Source of the DNA: Flavobacteriaceae bacterium | Lineage (GTDB): Bacteria > Bacteroidota > Bacteroidia > Flavobacteriales > Flavobacteriaceae | Reading direction: 5' to 3' | DNA length: 64,000 nt | Assembly: GCA_014075215.1 (NCBI GenBank) | Contig: CP046177.1 | Span: forward strand, 2,108,501-2,172,500 | Part shown: positions 44,648 to 53,506 of the stretch, one piece after another | How positions within the stretch are numbered: position 1 is the stretch's first letter | How the letters are laid out: each line of letters starts with the position of its first letter | Position numbers and translations under genes: made by a program | The notes under the pieces: generated by a model | What the model was told of the DNA's origin: nothing | The model's database searches: none | What the model saw: the letters and a program-made list of their open reading frames with translations, nothing else

Positions 44648-45889
44648 TCAGCGACGTTTCATTTTTTCAGATAAGAATAAACTCAATAATACAAAACATG
44701 TAAAAGCATAGAAACCAAATAATAAACTGGAGTTATTAGTAGTCAGTACCGCATTTGATCCGGTAAGTGCTTGCAATTGGTTTAACTGCTCTGTTATAAG
44801 GCCGTCAAAACCCAGGTAAGCCATAAAAATAGCAATTACAAAAACATCAGCCATAGACCACTTTCCTGTTTTAAAAACCATAAACCTGATCACGGAATTA
44901 TTTTGTAATTGATGGTTATATATATAGATGATAGAAGTTATTAATTTCGAAAGCGGAAAAGCCGCGCTAAATAAAAATACAAGTCCACCTACAAAAAACA
45001 AATCTATCCTGTTTTGAGCAATCATTAATTCTACAACTTCCATAATGCTTTTACTCTTGTAAAATAGTACTTGATCTTTAAATTGAATGTTTTCTCCTAA
45101 AAACGGAAAGTTGAGTTCGGATATTCTGGCATCAATGGCAATCATCGGTAAAAAGACCCCTAAAAACAGCAGTATTAAAGCATAGGAGGTAAAAAGTAAA
45201 AAGGTTATATTATTGGTATTTTTTAAAAATAATATTATAAAGACGATTATCATAAACACAACTAATAATGTGTAGTGATAATATTCTTTGTTTACATTAT
45301 TTTGAACTATTTTTTCTGTTATAATGGCTATCGTATCTGTTTTATCTTTGCCGTTGTACTTTTTAACAATGTTATTTAATGTCGTATAATCGGTTGTTAA
45401 AAATGTATCTTTTGTATAAGCATCCAGTTGAGTTTCCAGATATTGCCGTAACATTTCCTGACTATCTCCGCTAATTAAAAAATCATAAATCTGGTCTGTA
45501 AAAACTGGAATTTCTTTTTTTACCTGGTCAAAAATCCCTGACATAGAAGAAATACTTTTTCTAAAAAAACCGGCAATACCACCCGTTGAACTTTCGGTAA
45601 ATTTCTTTTCAAAATCATCTATGGCTTTATTCAGAAAAGCCATAATTTCTTTTTTGAGGACTTTTTCATCGGTGTTTTCCAAAGTAAAATCATTTATTTT
45701 GGAAGCTATTACATTGGCAAATACACTTTTCCATTTATCTACATTAAACAAACCATATTTGATATTGGAAAGTTCAATCAAATCATCAGTATATATCTGG
45801 TTTAATTTCTCCTGTTGATATATATGATAACTTAAAAGCAGAGTGGCACCTACTAAAAGGGCCAAAAAAGATAATCTTATTGTTTTCAT
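44648..45889 (-). CDS. Paraquat-inducible protein A-like membrane protein
   Basis: 413 residues. One N-terminal membrane anchor, then a soluble helical region of about 190 residues, then at least four membrane segments (around residues 206-226, 233-253, 300-320 and 385-408). The C-terminal half reads FLPMIAIDARI, YKSKSIMEVVELM, AAFPLSKLI and GKWSMADVFVIAIFMAYLGF, which is the PqiA pattern. PqiA-type proteins work with MCE lipid-transport proteins in the envelope; no such partner is in view. The role of the long periplasmic insert is unknown. Confidence 0.78.
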   Translation of the reverse strand: MKTIRLSFLALLVGATLLLSYHIYQQEKLNQIYTDDLIELSNIKYGLFNVDKWKSVFANVIASKINDFTLENTDEKVLKKEIMAFLNKAIDDFEKKFTESSTGGIAGFFRKSISSMSGIFDQVKKEIPVFTDQIYDFLISGDSQEMLRQYLETQLDAYTKDTFLTTDYTTLNNIVKKYNGKDKTDTIAIITEKIVQNNVNKEYYHYTLLVVFMIIVFIILFLKNTNNITFLLFTSYALILLFLGVFLPMIAIDARISELNFPFLGENIQFKDQVLFYKSKSIMEVVELMIAQNRIDLFFVGGLVFLFSAAFPLSKLITSIIYIYNHQLQNNSVIRFMVFKTGKWSMADVFVIAIFMAYLGFDGLITEQLNQLQALTGSNAVLTTNNSSLLFGFYAFTCFVLLSLFLSEKMKRR

Positions 45890-45922
45890 GGTTTTATTAG
45901 TTTACTAACTCTAAGACAGGAA

Positions 45923-46675
45923 TCATTGATTTTTGTTACTTCTTTTTTTAGCTATAAATTTCTGTGCTTTTACTAAATCTTCCGGTGTGTCAATTTCAAT
46001 CCCCATAGAGCCAGTTGTCACCATTTTTATTTTTTTGCCGTATTCTAAATAACGGATACCTTCTATTTTCTCCGCTCCTTCCAGAGGAAGCATAGGTGAA
46101 TTGTAAAAATCTAAAAGAGCTTGTTTCCGAAATGCGTATACTCCAATATGCTTAAAATAGCGTGCTCCGGCATTTTTATCTCTGGGATACGGAATTGGCG
46201 AACGGGAAAAATACAATGCAAAATTGTATTTACCAACAATTACCTTCACGTTATTGGGATTGTTTATATCTTCCCAATTAGTGATCTCCTGCATTAATGA
46301 AGCTAAATCAATTTGAGTAGCATTTTTATCTTTAAAAACAGCTAATACTTTTTCCAAAGGTTCTTTTTTTACAAAGGGCTCATCTCCCTGAACATTTACT
46401 ACAATATCTACTTCCAAATTTTCAACTGCCTCTGCAATTCTATCTGTACCGCATTCATGTTCTTTACTACTCATCAATACTTTTCCTTCGTAATTTTCAA
46501 TAACTTCCTTGATAATTTTGCTACCGGTAACCACATATACTTCATCAAAAAGATTTGTTGCTACTGCAGCTTCATACGTACGGACAATTACAGGCTTTCC
46601 TCCCAAATCGGCTATTAACTTACCAGGAAAGCGTGTAGACCCGTAACGTGCGGGAATCATGGCTATAGCTTTCAT
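45923..46675 (-). CDS. kdsB: CMP-Kdo synthetase
   Basis: 250 residues. MIPARYGSTRFPGKLIADLGG at the nucleotide site, NVQGDEPFV (metal and sugar) and a C-terminal GIEIDTPEDLVKAQKF. Activates Kdo with CTP for lipopolysaccharide core synthesis, and so marks an organism with a Kdo-type LPS. Adjacent to the PqiA-like gene. Intact. Confidence 0.95.
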   Translation of the reverse strand: MKAIAMIPARYGSTRFPGKLIADLGGKPVIVRTYEAAVATNLFDEVYVVTGSKIIKEVIENYEGKVLMSSKEHECGTDRIAEAVENLEVDIVVNVQGDEPFVKKEPLEKVLAVFKDKNATQIDLASLMQEITNWEDINNPNNVKVIVGKYNFALYFSRSPIPYPRDKNAGARYFKHIGVYAFRKQALLDFYNSPMLPLEGAEKIEGIRYLEYGKKIKMVTTGSMGIEIDTPEDLVKAQKFIAKKRSNKNQ

Positions 46676-46894
46676 TTCCGTATATGTATTGTTTTGTTTA
46701 CCATGCAGGATGAATCACTGTTTTTTCCGTACTCATGCTCATATTTCAATTACTATTCATAAAAGTACATGAATTTTTTCATTTGAAAGTTCACAAAAAC
46801 AAATGAAAAAAATGTATGGACTAACGAAGTGGTTACTGAAGTGAAACTAAATGTTGTATTTTTTAATCAAAATTTAGTTTTTTTACAGAAAAAA

Positions 46895-47026
46895 TTATTC
46901 TTCTTTTCCGGGAATACTTTGCCACAGTACATTCATAATTTTCCACTGCCCGTTTACCTTGCTAAAAAAGTAGCCTGTCAATTGCCTGGCAGCCTTTAAA
47001 GACAGAACCACAATTAGCTGTTTCAT
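46895..47026 (-). pseudogene. Chimeric 43-codon remnant (lipoprotein start joined to a SnoaL/NTF2-like end)
   Basis: The first seven codons (MKQLIVV) repeat the start of the next gene upstream (MKQLIII), and the following 35 (from LTGYFFSKVNGQWKIMNVLW to the end GKEE) look like the last strand of an NTF2/SnoaL-like domain. The 24 bases around the start codon (47012-47035) are repeated exactly at 47643-47666. Recombination between two such repeats, with loss of the middle of a gene, would make this ORF. Not likely to be functional. Confidence 0.55.
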
Positions 47027-47033
47027 GGTTTTT

Positions 47034-47070
47034 AAAAAAAGAAGTAAGACAACAACCGCTTACTTCTTTT
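47034..47070 (-). terminator. Terminator after the DUF6705-type lipoprotein gene
   Basis: On the minus strand AGAAGTAAG (47067-47059) and CTTACTTCT (47048-47040) form a 9-bp stem with a 10-base loop, followed by T (47040-47034). The plus strand also has T after the stem, so it could work both ways. Confidence 0.75.
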
Positions 47071-47075
47071 TGTTT

Positions 47076-47657
47076 TTATTGCTTTACCATTAGATACTCA
47101 CCACTGGGAACTCTGGTATCTATAGGAGACGTTTCATCAGGTATAATGGCTCCATGCCTTTGGTATATTGTAACTGTCATTTGAGGAGGGCTGCTATTGG
47201 GAATATAACGTAAAACGATATTAGAATTTAAATAGTCCCGTTCTGGGTCTTTAAAATACAAATCTATTCTACGTTCGTCAGGATGACATGTATTGCATCT
47301 CGGACGTTCATTGGGCTTGGAGATATAACTTCCTCCAATATTATAGCTTTCATTAATATTAAGTGGTAAAGTATTTACCAATTCCGTACCGTTTTCTTTA
47401 TAGGAATATTCTCCTGCTAATAAATCATAATAATCGTTATTTATTAGTTTTCTCTCCCTTTTATTTAATACAATAATTAATTCTTCATTTGAAGAAATGA
47501 ATTTCCAGGTGCCCACAAATTTATTCAGTTCGTTGTCCAAATCTTTATAATAGGCTCCTTCCGGAGTATCATAAGAAGCATCCAGTCCTACTACGGGGTG
47601 TTGTGCTTTGCATGCGATTACAGCAAAAGCGATGATGATTATAATTAGCTGTTTCAT
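47076..47657 (-). CDS. DUF6705-type lipoprotein
   Basis: 193 residues. Signal peptide with a lipobox (IIAFAVIACKAQ, Cys at residue 16), then LDNELNKFVGTWKFISSNEELIIVL, the usual start of the flavobacterial DUF6705 lipoproteins, and a C-terminal beta-rich part ending GEYLMVKQ. Probably bound to the envelope by a lipid. Function unknown. It follows the JAMM-type lipoprotein gene on the same strand by 11 bases and could be its partner. Intact. Confidence 0.7.
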   Translation of the reverse strand: MKQLIIIIIAFAVIACKAQHPVVGLDASYDTPEGAYYKDLDNELNKFVGTWKFISSNEELIIVLNKRERKLINNDYYDLLAGEYSYKENGTELVNTLPLNINESYNIGGSYISKPNERPRCNTCHPDERRIDLYFKDPERDYLNSNIVLRYIPNSSPPQMTVTIYQRHGAIIPDETSPIDTRVPSGEYLMVKQ

Positions 47658-47909
47658 GGTTTTTAATTTTAGTTATTAGTACAAGGTTCTTCTATTACAG
47701 TGCTTTCGTCGGCACTCAGGGTAAGTTTTTTCCATTTTTCACGTACATGGGGAGTTCCCGAATGGAACTGTTCCATTTGGTATAAATCCAGGCCCAAATC
47801 CCGGTCTTTTACAAATTGTAAAAAAACTTTCTGATAATCCAAAGCAGAACCGTTAACCCCGTATTCTATGATAAAAACAAGTAAAAGTTGAGATATTATT
47901 TTTACTAAT

Positions 47910-48905
47910 TTATGCAGCAAATTTAAAAGTATCTACATAGGGTGTTTGTCGTTTGACAACGGCAAACACTCTTGCTATTAATTTGTTTCTAATAATGTTA
48001 ACGGTACTCATTTTACTTTTGCCTTGTTTTATTCTTTTATGATAGTATAATTTCATTTCTGGGTTATGTTGTATAGCAGAAATAGCGCACATATTAATAA
48101 TTGCTTTCAATTTTTTATTAGCCAAATGAGAGACTTTTGTACGTCCTTTAATACTAGTTCCAGATTGGTAAGGAAAAGGAGCAACACCACAATAAGAGGC
48201 AAACTTTCTCCAGTTTTCAAATTTTGAAAAATTGTCAGTAAACACAATCATCATTATAGCAGTTTGCATTCCTATACCTTTAACACTAGTAACAAGTTTA
48301 TAGGTTTCTTTTAACATTATATTTTGGTCAATAATAGCTTGCATTTGAGTATTAATCTTGTGTATTTGTTTGGTTAGTTCTGCAATCATTTTTTGTTGAA
48401 CGTCAAAGATTATTTTATACTCTTTTGCTTTATAAATTCTTTTTTGTTCTTTCAAAGTAACTTTAAAACCAGCTCTTTGTTTGTTAAGTTTTGTCCTTAA
48501 AGATAAGAGACTTTTTAGTTGTAATATACTTCTTTTAGGTAGCTTACTGGGTTTAAGTTCTTCTTTTAATCGATACCCATATAGAGCAATGCGTTTGGCA
48601 TCAATTTGGTCATCCTTTCCACGAGCAATACCAATAGATCTTTTAATTTCTAAACCAGAAGCTATGAAAAAAGATAATTTTTGTTCAGTTAAAGACACAG
48701 ATAATAAATGAGAGTACATTCCTGTATGTTCAAATACAAACATGGTTTCTTCTTTAGAGAAAGACGAATTTTTAAAACTCCACTTTAGCATTAATTTAAA
48801 TCCAGATTTACTGTTCTCAAACTGTTGAACAATTTGTTTAGAATAGATACAAACATCAATTAATAATTTACTGACATCGATTCCGATAATTTCATTTGTT
48901 TTCAT
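47910..48905 (-). CDS. IS110-family transposase (bridge recombinase), copy 2
   Basis: 331 residues, identical to the protein at 9501-10496: DEDD domain with IGIDVSK and KDDQIDAKRIA, and the C-terminal Transposase_20 domain with SGTSIKGR. Two identical intact copies 38 kb apart show recent transposition. Because they are inverted relative to each other, recombination between them would invert the 37 kb in between. Confidence 0.93.
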   Translation of the reverse strand: MKTNEIIGIDVSKLLIDVCIYSKQIVQQFENSKSGFKLMLKWSFKNSSFSKEETMFVFEHTGMYSHLLSVSLTEQKLSFFIASGLEIKRSIGIARGKDDQIDAKRIALYGYRLKEELKPSKLPKRSILQLKSLLSLRTKLNKQRAGFKVTLKEQKRIYKAKEYKIIFDVQQKMIAELTKQIHKINTQMQAIIDQNIMLKETYKLVTSVKGIGMQTAIMMIVFTDNFSKFENWRKFASYCGVAPFPYQSGTSIKGRTKVSHLANKKLKAIINMCAISAIQHNPEMKLYYHKRIKQGKSKMSTVNIIRNKLIARVFAVVKRQTPYVDTFKFAA

Positions 48906-48929
48906 AATTTTGTAATTAGATATTAATAA

Positions 48930-49070
48930 TAGTTACTTAAACTAAGACCTTTAATAAGGGCAGAAACTGAAATTCTATATGGTTCTAAGTAACTTTTAAA
49001 AAGAACGGAGACTAATACGGGGGATGGCTCTAAAAAGCTAGCTGGCCGCTAAAGTTCACTCCGTTCTTTT
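48930..49070 (-). ncRNA. Candidate bridge RNA, copy 2
   Basis: Mirror of the copy-1 region: the 12-bp stem AAAAGAACGGAG / CTCCGTTCTTTT lies at 49070-49059 and 49010-48999, with CCCCG in the loop, and the second stem AGTTACTTA / TAAGTAACT follows. I see no difference from copy 1. Same guide segments, so the same target preference is expected, in line with the shared CGGGG. Confidence 0.68.
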
Positions 49071-50785
49071 GTGTTTTTGGTTATCAACAAAATAAGAGTT
49101 ATTAACAAAGAAAAAAAGAAGCAAAAAAAGAAATTTCATCATAACTATTATGTTTTTATTTTAAGTAATTATTTCTATTTGCTAATCTAAAGGTTGGCAC
49201 TATCAGTATATTCTTTACTCAGTTTTTTACCATATCTGTCCCATTTTTCACTATTTTGATGAATTGCTTCAAGTGCCCGGAGTTTGGAAACATCACTGAT
49301 CTTAATGGCATATACCTGCGCATCTGCACCTTGTTTTACTACCAGAATATTGAGAAACAAATCATCTCCTGCCGGGTTGTTGTCGTTTAGCAATGTCGAA
49401 CCTAAATTTACGTAGGTATTTCTAATTTTCAGCAAAGAATACATATCATCATGCGAAAACATGGGAATGGCTACATCGTTTACCGGGTGTGTATGTATGG
49501 AACCAAATTGGTATGCTCTACCTGGTAAATAAACATGATTTTGCATTTGAGTAGGATAATGATGTGCATAAGGGCCATATTGCGGGAAATTACCTCTGTT
49601 ATAAAATGCATAGCCATGTTCCCAATTACTGTCCAAATGGTCTCTCATATTAATAATTGCAATTCTGAGATGGGTGTTTTCTCCGGTGGGGTCATTGGCA
49701 CTACCGTTTAGTATATAAGGATTGCTGCTGCTTGTAGCACTCATCATGCTATCGAGTTCAAAACAATGGCCTTCTTTAATACAATCTCCTCTACCATTTG
49801 CTTTATAGCCCTCGGGGCATACACAAACTCCATTTTCATTTTCTATTTTCCCTTCCGGACATACACAAACACCGTCTACCATCACCTTTCCACTTCCCTC
49901 AGGACATCTGGGGTCTGCCAACTCAACAGGAGCCGTAAGCGTTGTATCTCCATCACCACCGGAGCTTCCTCCTCCGCTACCTCCACCTCCAATAAGCTGA
50001 TCTCCTCCGGAGCCATCATCTCCTCCCGGCGGGTCTCCCACAGGAGGGTCCGGAACACCGTAGTTCTCACAGTGTGAAAAATCTATATATAACAGCGGAC
50101 TACCGCTACAATAGGTAAACCCATCGTTTTGCAAAACCGGCCAGTGTCCGTCCGCATTGCCTCCCAAATTACAGTGGCCATATACCAAAATACCGTCACA
50201 AGGGCCGCTACCCGTACCACCACCACCATTTGGAAAAACCCAGTCAAAAACATCTCTGGAAGACAGGTTGAGGCCTTCCAGGCTTAAATATTCTTCGGAA
50301 ATCAGGTATGAAGTGGCTTTCTCATACAATGTTTCGGAATCGGTAAGGTCAGTGAACTCATAAGAGACCAAAAAATAGGTAAACACACCGTTGTGTTTTT
50401 TTACCAGAAAGTTTTCAAAATCAGAAGTTTCCAAAACAGGGCTTTCTGTCTGAAATGTCCAGGTAATGACATCGTCTATGACAATTCTGTTAATCTCATC
50501 GGTAAAAATGGTGAGGCCTTCTGCAACCTCAGTAGCACTTCTGCTGTAGATGCTTTGTGGCGAGTGCTTAGAAAATCGTCTTTCAATCAGAGGTAAAGAG
50601 GGTTTTATTTCCTTGTCTGCAAGTAGTTCCAGGTAGGTTATTTTGGTTAAGGAATACTTGAGTTTGTTAGAGGTAACGGTGTTTTGAGGATTCATAAAGT
50701 CTTCTCAGATACAGTTCCATAAGAACAAAGATAGGCCAAAGACCAAGACCCCGATTTTGATAAATGATACTTTTTTCATTTTCAT

Positions 50786-51246
50786 CGTTTAAAGTTATTA
50801 AAATTAGTTAATACGCACCGGTTTTGCTGTGTTCCATATAAACCACAATTACCGGATAGTTTTTTACAGGCATTTTTTTGGAATGCCTCTGTTTCTATAC
50901 CGGAACAGTAAACATTTACATACTGCCCGGTTTATGCCTTTTTTGTTTTATTCAAAAAAAGACGTTTCTAAAAATCGTGCAACGAAACAAGACGTCTGAA
51001 AAGGTATGGGGGTATTAAAATTCAATTGGTTTCAATTTTTTTAAGCCACAGCTCTTTTTACCTTAACACTACAGAAACAAAGCTATGCAAATTATTTTTT
51101 ATATCCAAATATATCAGAAGTTTTTCTTTTGTGAAAGATTCAAAAATTCAAAGATTTGAGGAATGCTCTGATAATGCTGTTTAATTAGCTAACAAGGGTC
51201 CAACATTAAAAAGGCAGAGTGTCATTAAAAAAATCACCTGGGAAGA
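50786..51246. other. Gene-free stretch between the JAMM-type lipoprotein and mazG
   Basis: 460 bases without a supportable gene. A hairpin GGCATTTTTTTGGAATGCC (about 50868-50887) and a longer inverted pair GACGTTTC...GAAACAAGACGTC (about 50961-50996) are visible. Their role is unclear. Promoter boxes for the lipoprotein gene must lie here, but none is convincing. Confidence 0.4.
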
Positions 51247-52026
51247 TTAATAGAAATACTTTTTTGATTCATTCCAGAAAACTTCCATTTCTGCCAGAGA
51301 CATTTCAGACAATGCTTTGTCTTCTTTCTCTACGGCATCTTCCATATACTGAAATCTGTTTATGAATTTTTTATTTGTTTTCTCAAGAGCGTTTTCCGGG
51401 TTTACATTCATAAATCTCGCATAATTTATCATAGAGAAAAGCACATCTCCAAATTCCGAAGTTATTTTTTCGGGATTACCCTTTTCTATTTCGGTATTTA
51501 ACTAAGCTAATTCTTCTTGTATTTTTTTCCACACCTGGTGAGGTGTTTCCCAATCAAAGCCAACTCCGGCTGCCTTGTCCTGGATTCTTTCTGCCTTTAT
51601 CATTGCCGGTAAACTTTTAGGGACGCCTTCCAAAACAGATTTTTTACCTTCTTTGAGTTTTAGTTTTTCCCAATTCCGTTGTACATCTTCTTCATTCTCA
51701 ACAGTAATATCTCCGTAAATATGAGGGTGGCGGTTTATGAGTTTATCAGAAATGGTATTCGCTACACCAGCTATATCAAAAGCTTTTTTTTCCGAGCCTA
51801 TTTTTGCATAGAAAATGATGTGTAATAACAGATCTCCCAACTCTTTTTTAATTTCTTCCAAATCATTATCCAGAATAGCTTCTGCCAGTTCATACGTTTC
51901 TTCAATGGTAAGATTGCGAAGGGACTCCAGTGTTTGTTTTCGATCCCACGGGCATTTTTCACGAAGTTCATCCATGATATCTAACAGACGGTTAAAGGCT
52001 TCCAGTTGTTCTTTTCGGGAATTCAT
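51247..52026 (-). pseudogene. mazG: Nucleoside triphosphate pyrophosphohydrolase with an in-frame stop
   Basis: The 780-base frame encodes a full 259-residue MazG except for TAG at 51502-51504. The N-terminal part (174 residues) has LREKCPWDRKQTLESL, EETYELAEAI and EIKKELGDLLLHIIF, the metal-binding helices of the first MazG domain. After the stop the frame continues LNTEIEKGNPEKITSEFGD, with the second EFGDVLFSMINYAR metal site. MazG cleaves abnormal NTPs. The first domain alone might be made; the active site of the second, usually the working one, would be missing. Confidence 0.88.
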
Positions 52027-52097
52027 GATTTGGTTTAAAAAAAGTTAAGAGTTAGGGTATTCCGCACTATGAATGGCATGTAATTTTAATATGGATT

Positions 52098-52685
52098 TTA
52101 TTTTTTTTTAAGTTTCGGAAAACGCATTTCATATCCTGCTTTTATTTTTCCTCTGGAAATATTATCCAATTTCTTTTTAATGATTCTTTTTTTAAGAGAA
52201 GTCAACTTATCCGTAAATAAAATACCTTCTATATGGTCGTATTCGTGTTGAAAAATACGAGCTGCCAAACCTGTTAAGGTTTCCTCATGCGTAGTAAAGT
52301 TTTCGTCCTGATAACTAATGGTTATTTTCTTTTTCCTGTATACCTCTTCAACAACATCCGGAATACTCAGGCAACCTTCACTAAATCCCCATTCATAACC
52401 TTCTTCTTTGAGGATTTGTGCATTTATAAACACTTGTTTAAAATTTTTTAATGCTGCTTGTTCTTCTTTAGATATACTTTCATCATCTGCAAAAGGAACA
52501 GCATCAATAATAAATAACCGAATGGCTTTCCCTATTTGCGAAGCTGCCAGACCAACCCCTTTTGCATTGTACATGGTTTCTTTCATATTGGCAATTAGTT
52601 CTTTCAAATCGGGGTAATCAGCAGTTATTTCTTCTCCTGTTTTTCTTAAAACAGGATCCCCGTAAGCAACTATCGGCAAAATCAT
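52098..52685 (-). CDS. def: Peptide deformylase
   Basis: 195 residues. The three family motifs are in order: GVGLAASQIGKAIRLF (motif 1), WGFSEGCLSIPDV (motif 2 with the zinc Cys) and QHEYDHIEGILFTDKL (HExxH-type motif 3). Removes the formyl group from new proteins. Upstream of it in the same direction are ruvX and, originally, the dapD side. Intact. Confidence 0.96.
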   Translation of the reverse strand: MILPIVAYGDPVLRKTGEEITADYPDLKELIANMKETMYNAKGVGLAASQIGKAIRLFIIDAVPFADDESISKEEQAALKNFKQVFINAQILKEEGYEWGFSEGCLSIPDVVEEVYRKKKITISYQDENFTTHEETLTGLAARIFQHEYDHIEGILFTDKLTSLKKRIIKKKLDNISRGKIKAGYEMRFPKLKKK

Positions 52686-52750
52686 AAGTGTATATCGTGT
52701 TTATGATAGCAAAAGTACAAAATTAGCCAGTTATGGTGCTATGTTTTTCT

Positions 52751-53158
52751 TTATTTGCTGTGCAGGTAAGATTGTAAAATAATCGTAGCACTAATTTCAT
52801 CTACCAATGCCTTATTTTGGCGTTTTTTCCTACTAAGCCCACTATCAATCATAGTTTGAAAAGCCATTTTGGAAGTAAAACGTTCATCCATTCTTTTTAC
52901 GGGAACATCCGGAAAAGCCATCTTTAGTTTTTTTACTAAAGGGAGTATAAAAATCTCACTTTGACTGTCTGAATTGTCCATTTGTTTGGGTTTTCCTACC
53001 ACAATTAATTCTACGCCTTCATTTTTGAAATAGGCTTCTAAAAAAGGGATAATATCCGGTGTTTTAACAGTTGTTAAGCCGGATGCAATGAGCTGCAATT
53101 CATCCGTAATAGCAATACCTGTTCTTTTTTTACCAAAATCTAAAGCAATGATTCGACT
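52751..53158 (-). CDS. ruvX: Putative pre-16S rRNA nuclease / Holliday-junction resolvase YqgF
   Basis: 135 residues from ATG 53158; an upstream ATG seven codons earlier is less likely because the family begins with M.RI.A.D.G. RNase H fold with IIALDFGKKRTGIAI (first Asp), VVGKPKQMDNSDS and MDERFTS, and a final DEISATIILQSYL (last acidic site). Processes the 5' end of 16S rRNA in bacteria where it has been tested. Precedes def. Intact. Confidence 0.92.
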   Translation of the reverse strand, partial: SRIIALDFGKKRTGIAITDELQLIASGLTTVKTPDIIPFLEAYFKNEGVELIVVGKPKQMDNSDSQSEIFILPLVKKLKMAFPDVPVKRMDERFTSKMAFQTMIDSGLSRKKRQNKALVDEISATIILQSYLHSK

Positions 53159-53220
53159 CATAACACCGGAATTTTTCAAAAATACTCATTTTAAATTACA
53201 CTTGTTTTATGCTATGTGTT

Positions 53221-53413
53221 CAGGGCAAACTCATACTTTTTAAATAGATTTTCAAGTTTTTAAAAATTCATAGCAAAAGTTTGATATTCAGTTAAATAAT
53301 AGTCGTTATTATTATTGGTTATTTGTGTAGTGTACAAATAACCTGTCTCTTAAACAATTAAAAATCAGATAAATGAAAAAATTTCACAAGGTTAAAAGTA
53401 TGATTTTGCCCTG
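53221..53413. repeat. 193-bp MITE with ISAs1-like ends
   Basis: Begins CAGGGCAAACTCATACTTTT and ends, on the reverse strand, CAGGGCAAAATCATACTTTT. The first ten bases equal the ends of the ISAs1-type element at 26966 (CAGGGCAAACGCATTAAACT) and the rest is similar. Non-coding and AT-rich. I see no matching direct repeat beside it. Probably a deletion derivative or MITE of an ISAs1-type element. Confidence 0.72.
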
Positions 53414-53506
53414 TCTACGTTAGTTTTTTATTTGTCATACTTAAAAAATATTTTTAATTTAAGCAATTGCTTTTTACAATTTTAGTACTTTTATAACTAC
53501 AAAGTT

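Larger units (their letters stand above)
47861..49192 (-). mobile_element. IS110-type insertion sequence, copy 2 (1332 bp)
   Basis: Same length and same ends as copy 1 (9214-10545), in the opposite orientation. It splits the JAMM-type lipoprotein gene: the coding strand reads GTGCCAA C / CTTTAG...GAATAC / GGGGTTAACG. The target before insertion was thus CCAACGGGGTTAA, which shares CGGGG with the metF site. No target duplication. Recombinase protein identical to that of copy 1. Confidence 0.93.
47669..50785 (-). pseudogene. Lipoprotein with JAMM-like metallopeptidase motif, stop codon plus IS110
   Basis: With the IS (47861-49192) removed, the frame from 50785 to 47669 is 1785 bases, one open frame but for an in-frame TGA at 50705-50707. 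Order: lipoprotein signal ending LFLWNC, a conserved N-terminal region, a Gly/Pro linker (GDPPGGDDGSGG), three Cys-rich DGVCVCPEG-type repeats, then IHTHPVNDVAIPMFSHDD (HxHP-x8-SxxD), the zinc motif of JAB/JAMM peptidases. The C terminus resumes after the IS as GVNGSALDYQKVFLQFV. From ATG 50695 a 502-residue protein without signal could still be made. Activity is inferred only. Confidence 0.75.

Noticed and set aside
48481..48711. Antisense ORFs over the IS110 and other genes
   Set aside because: They are shadows of well-supported genes on the opposite strand and show no family features.
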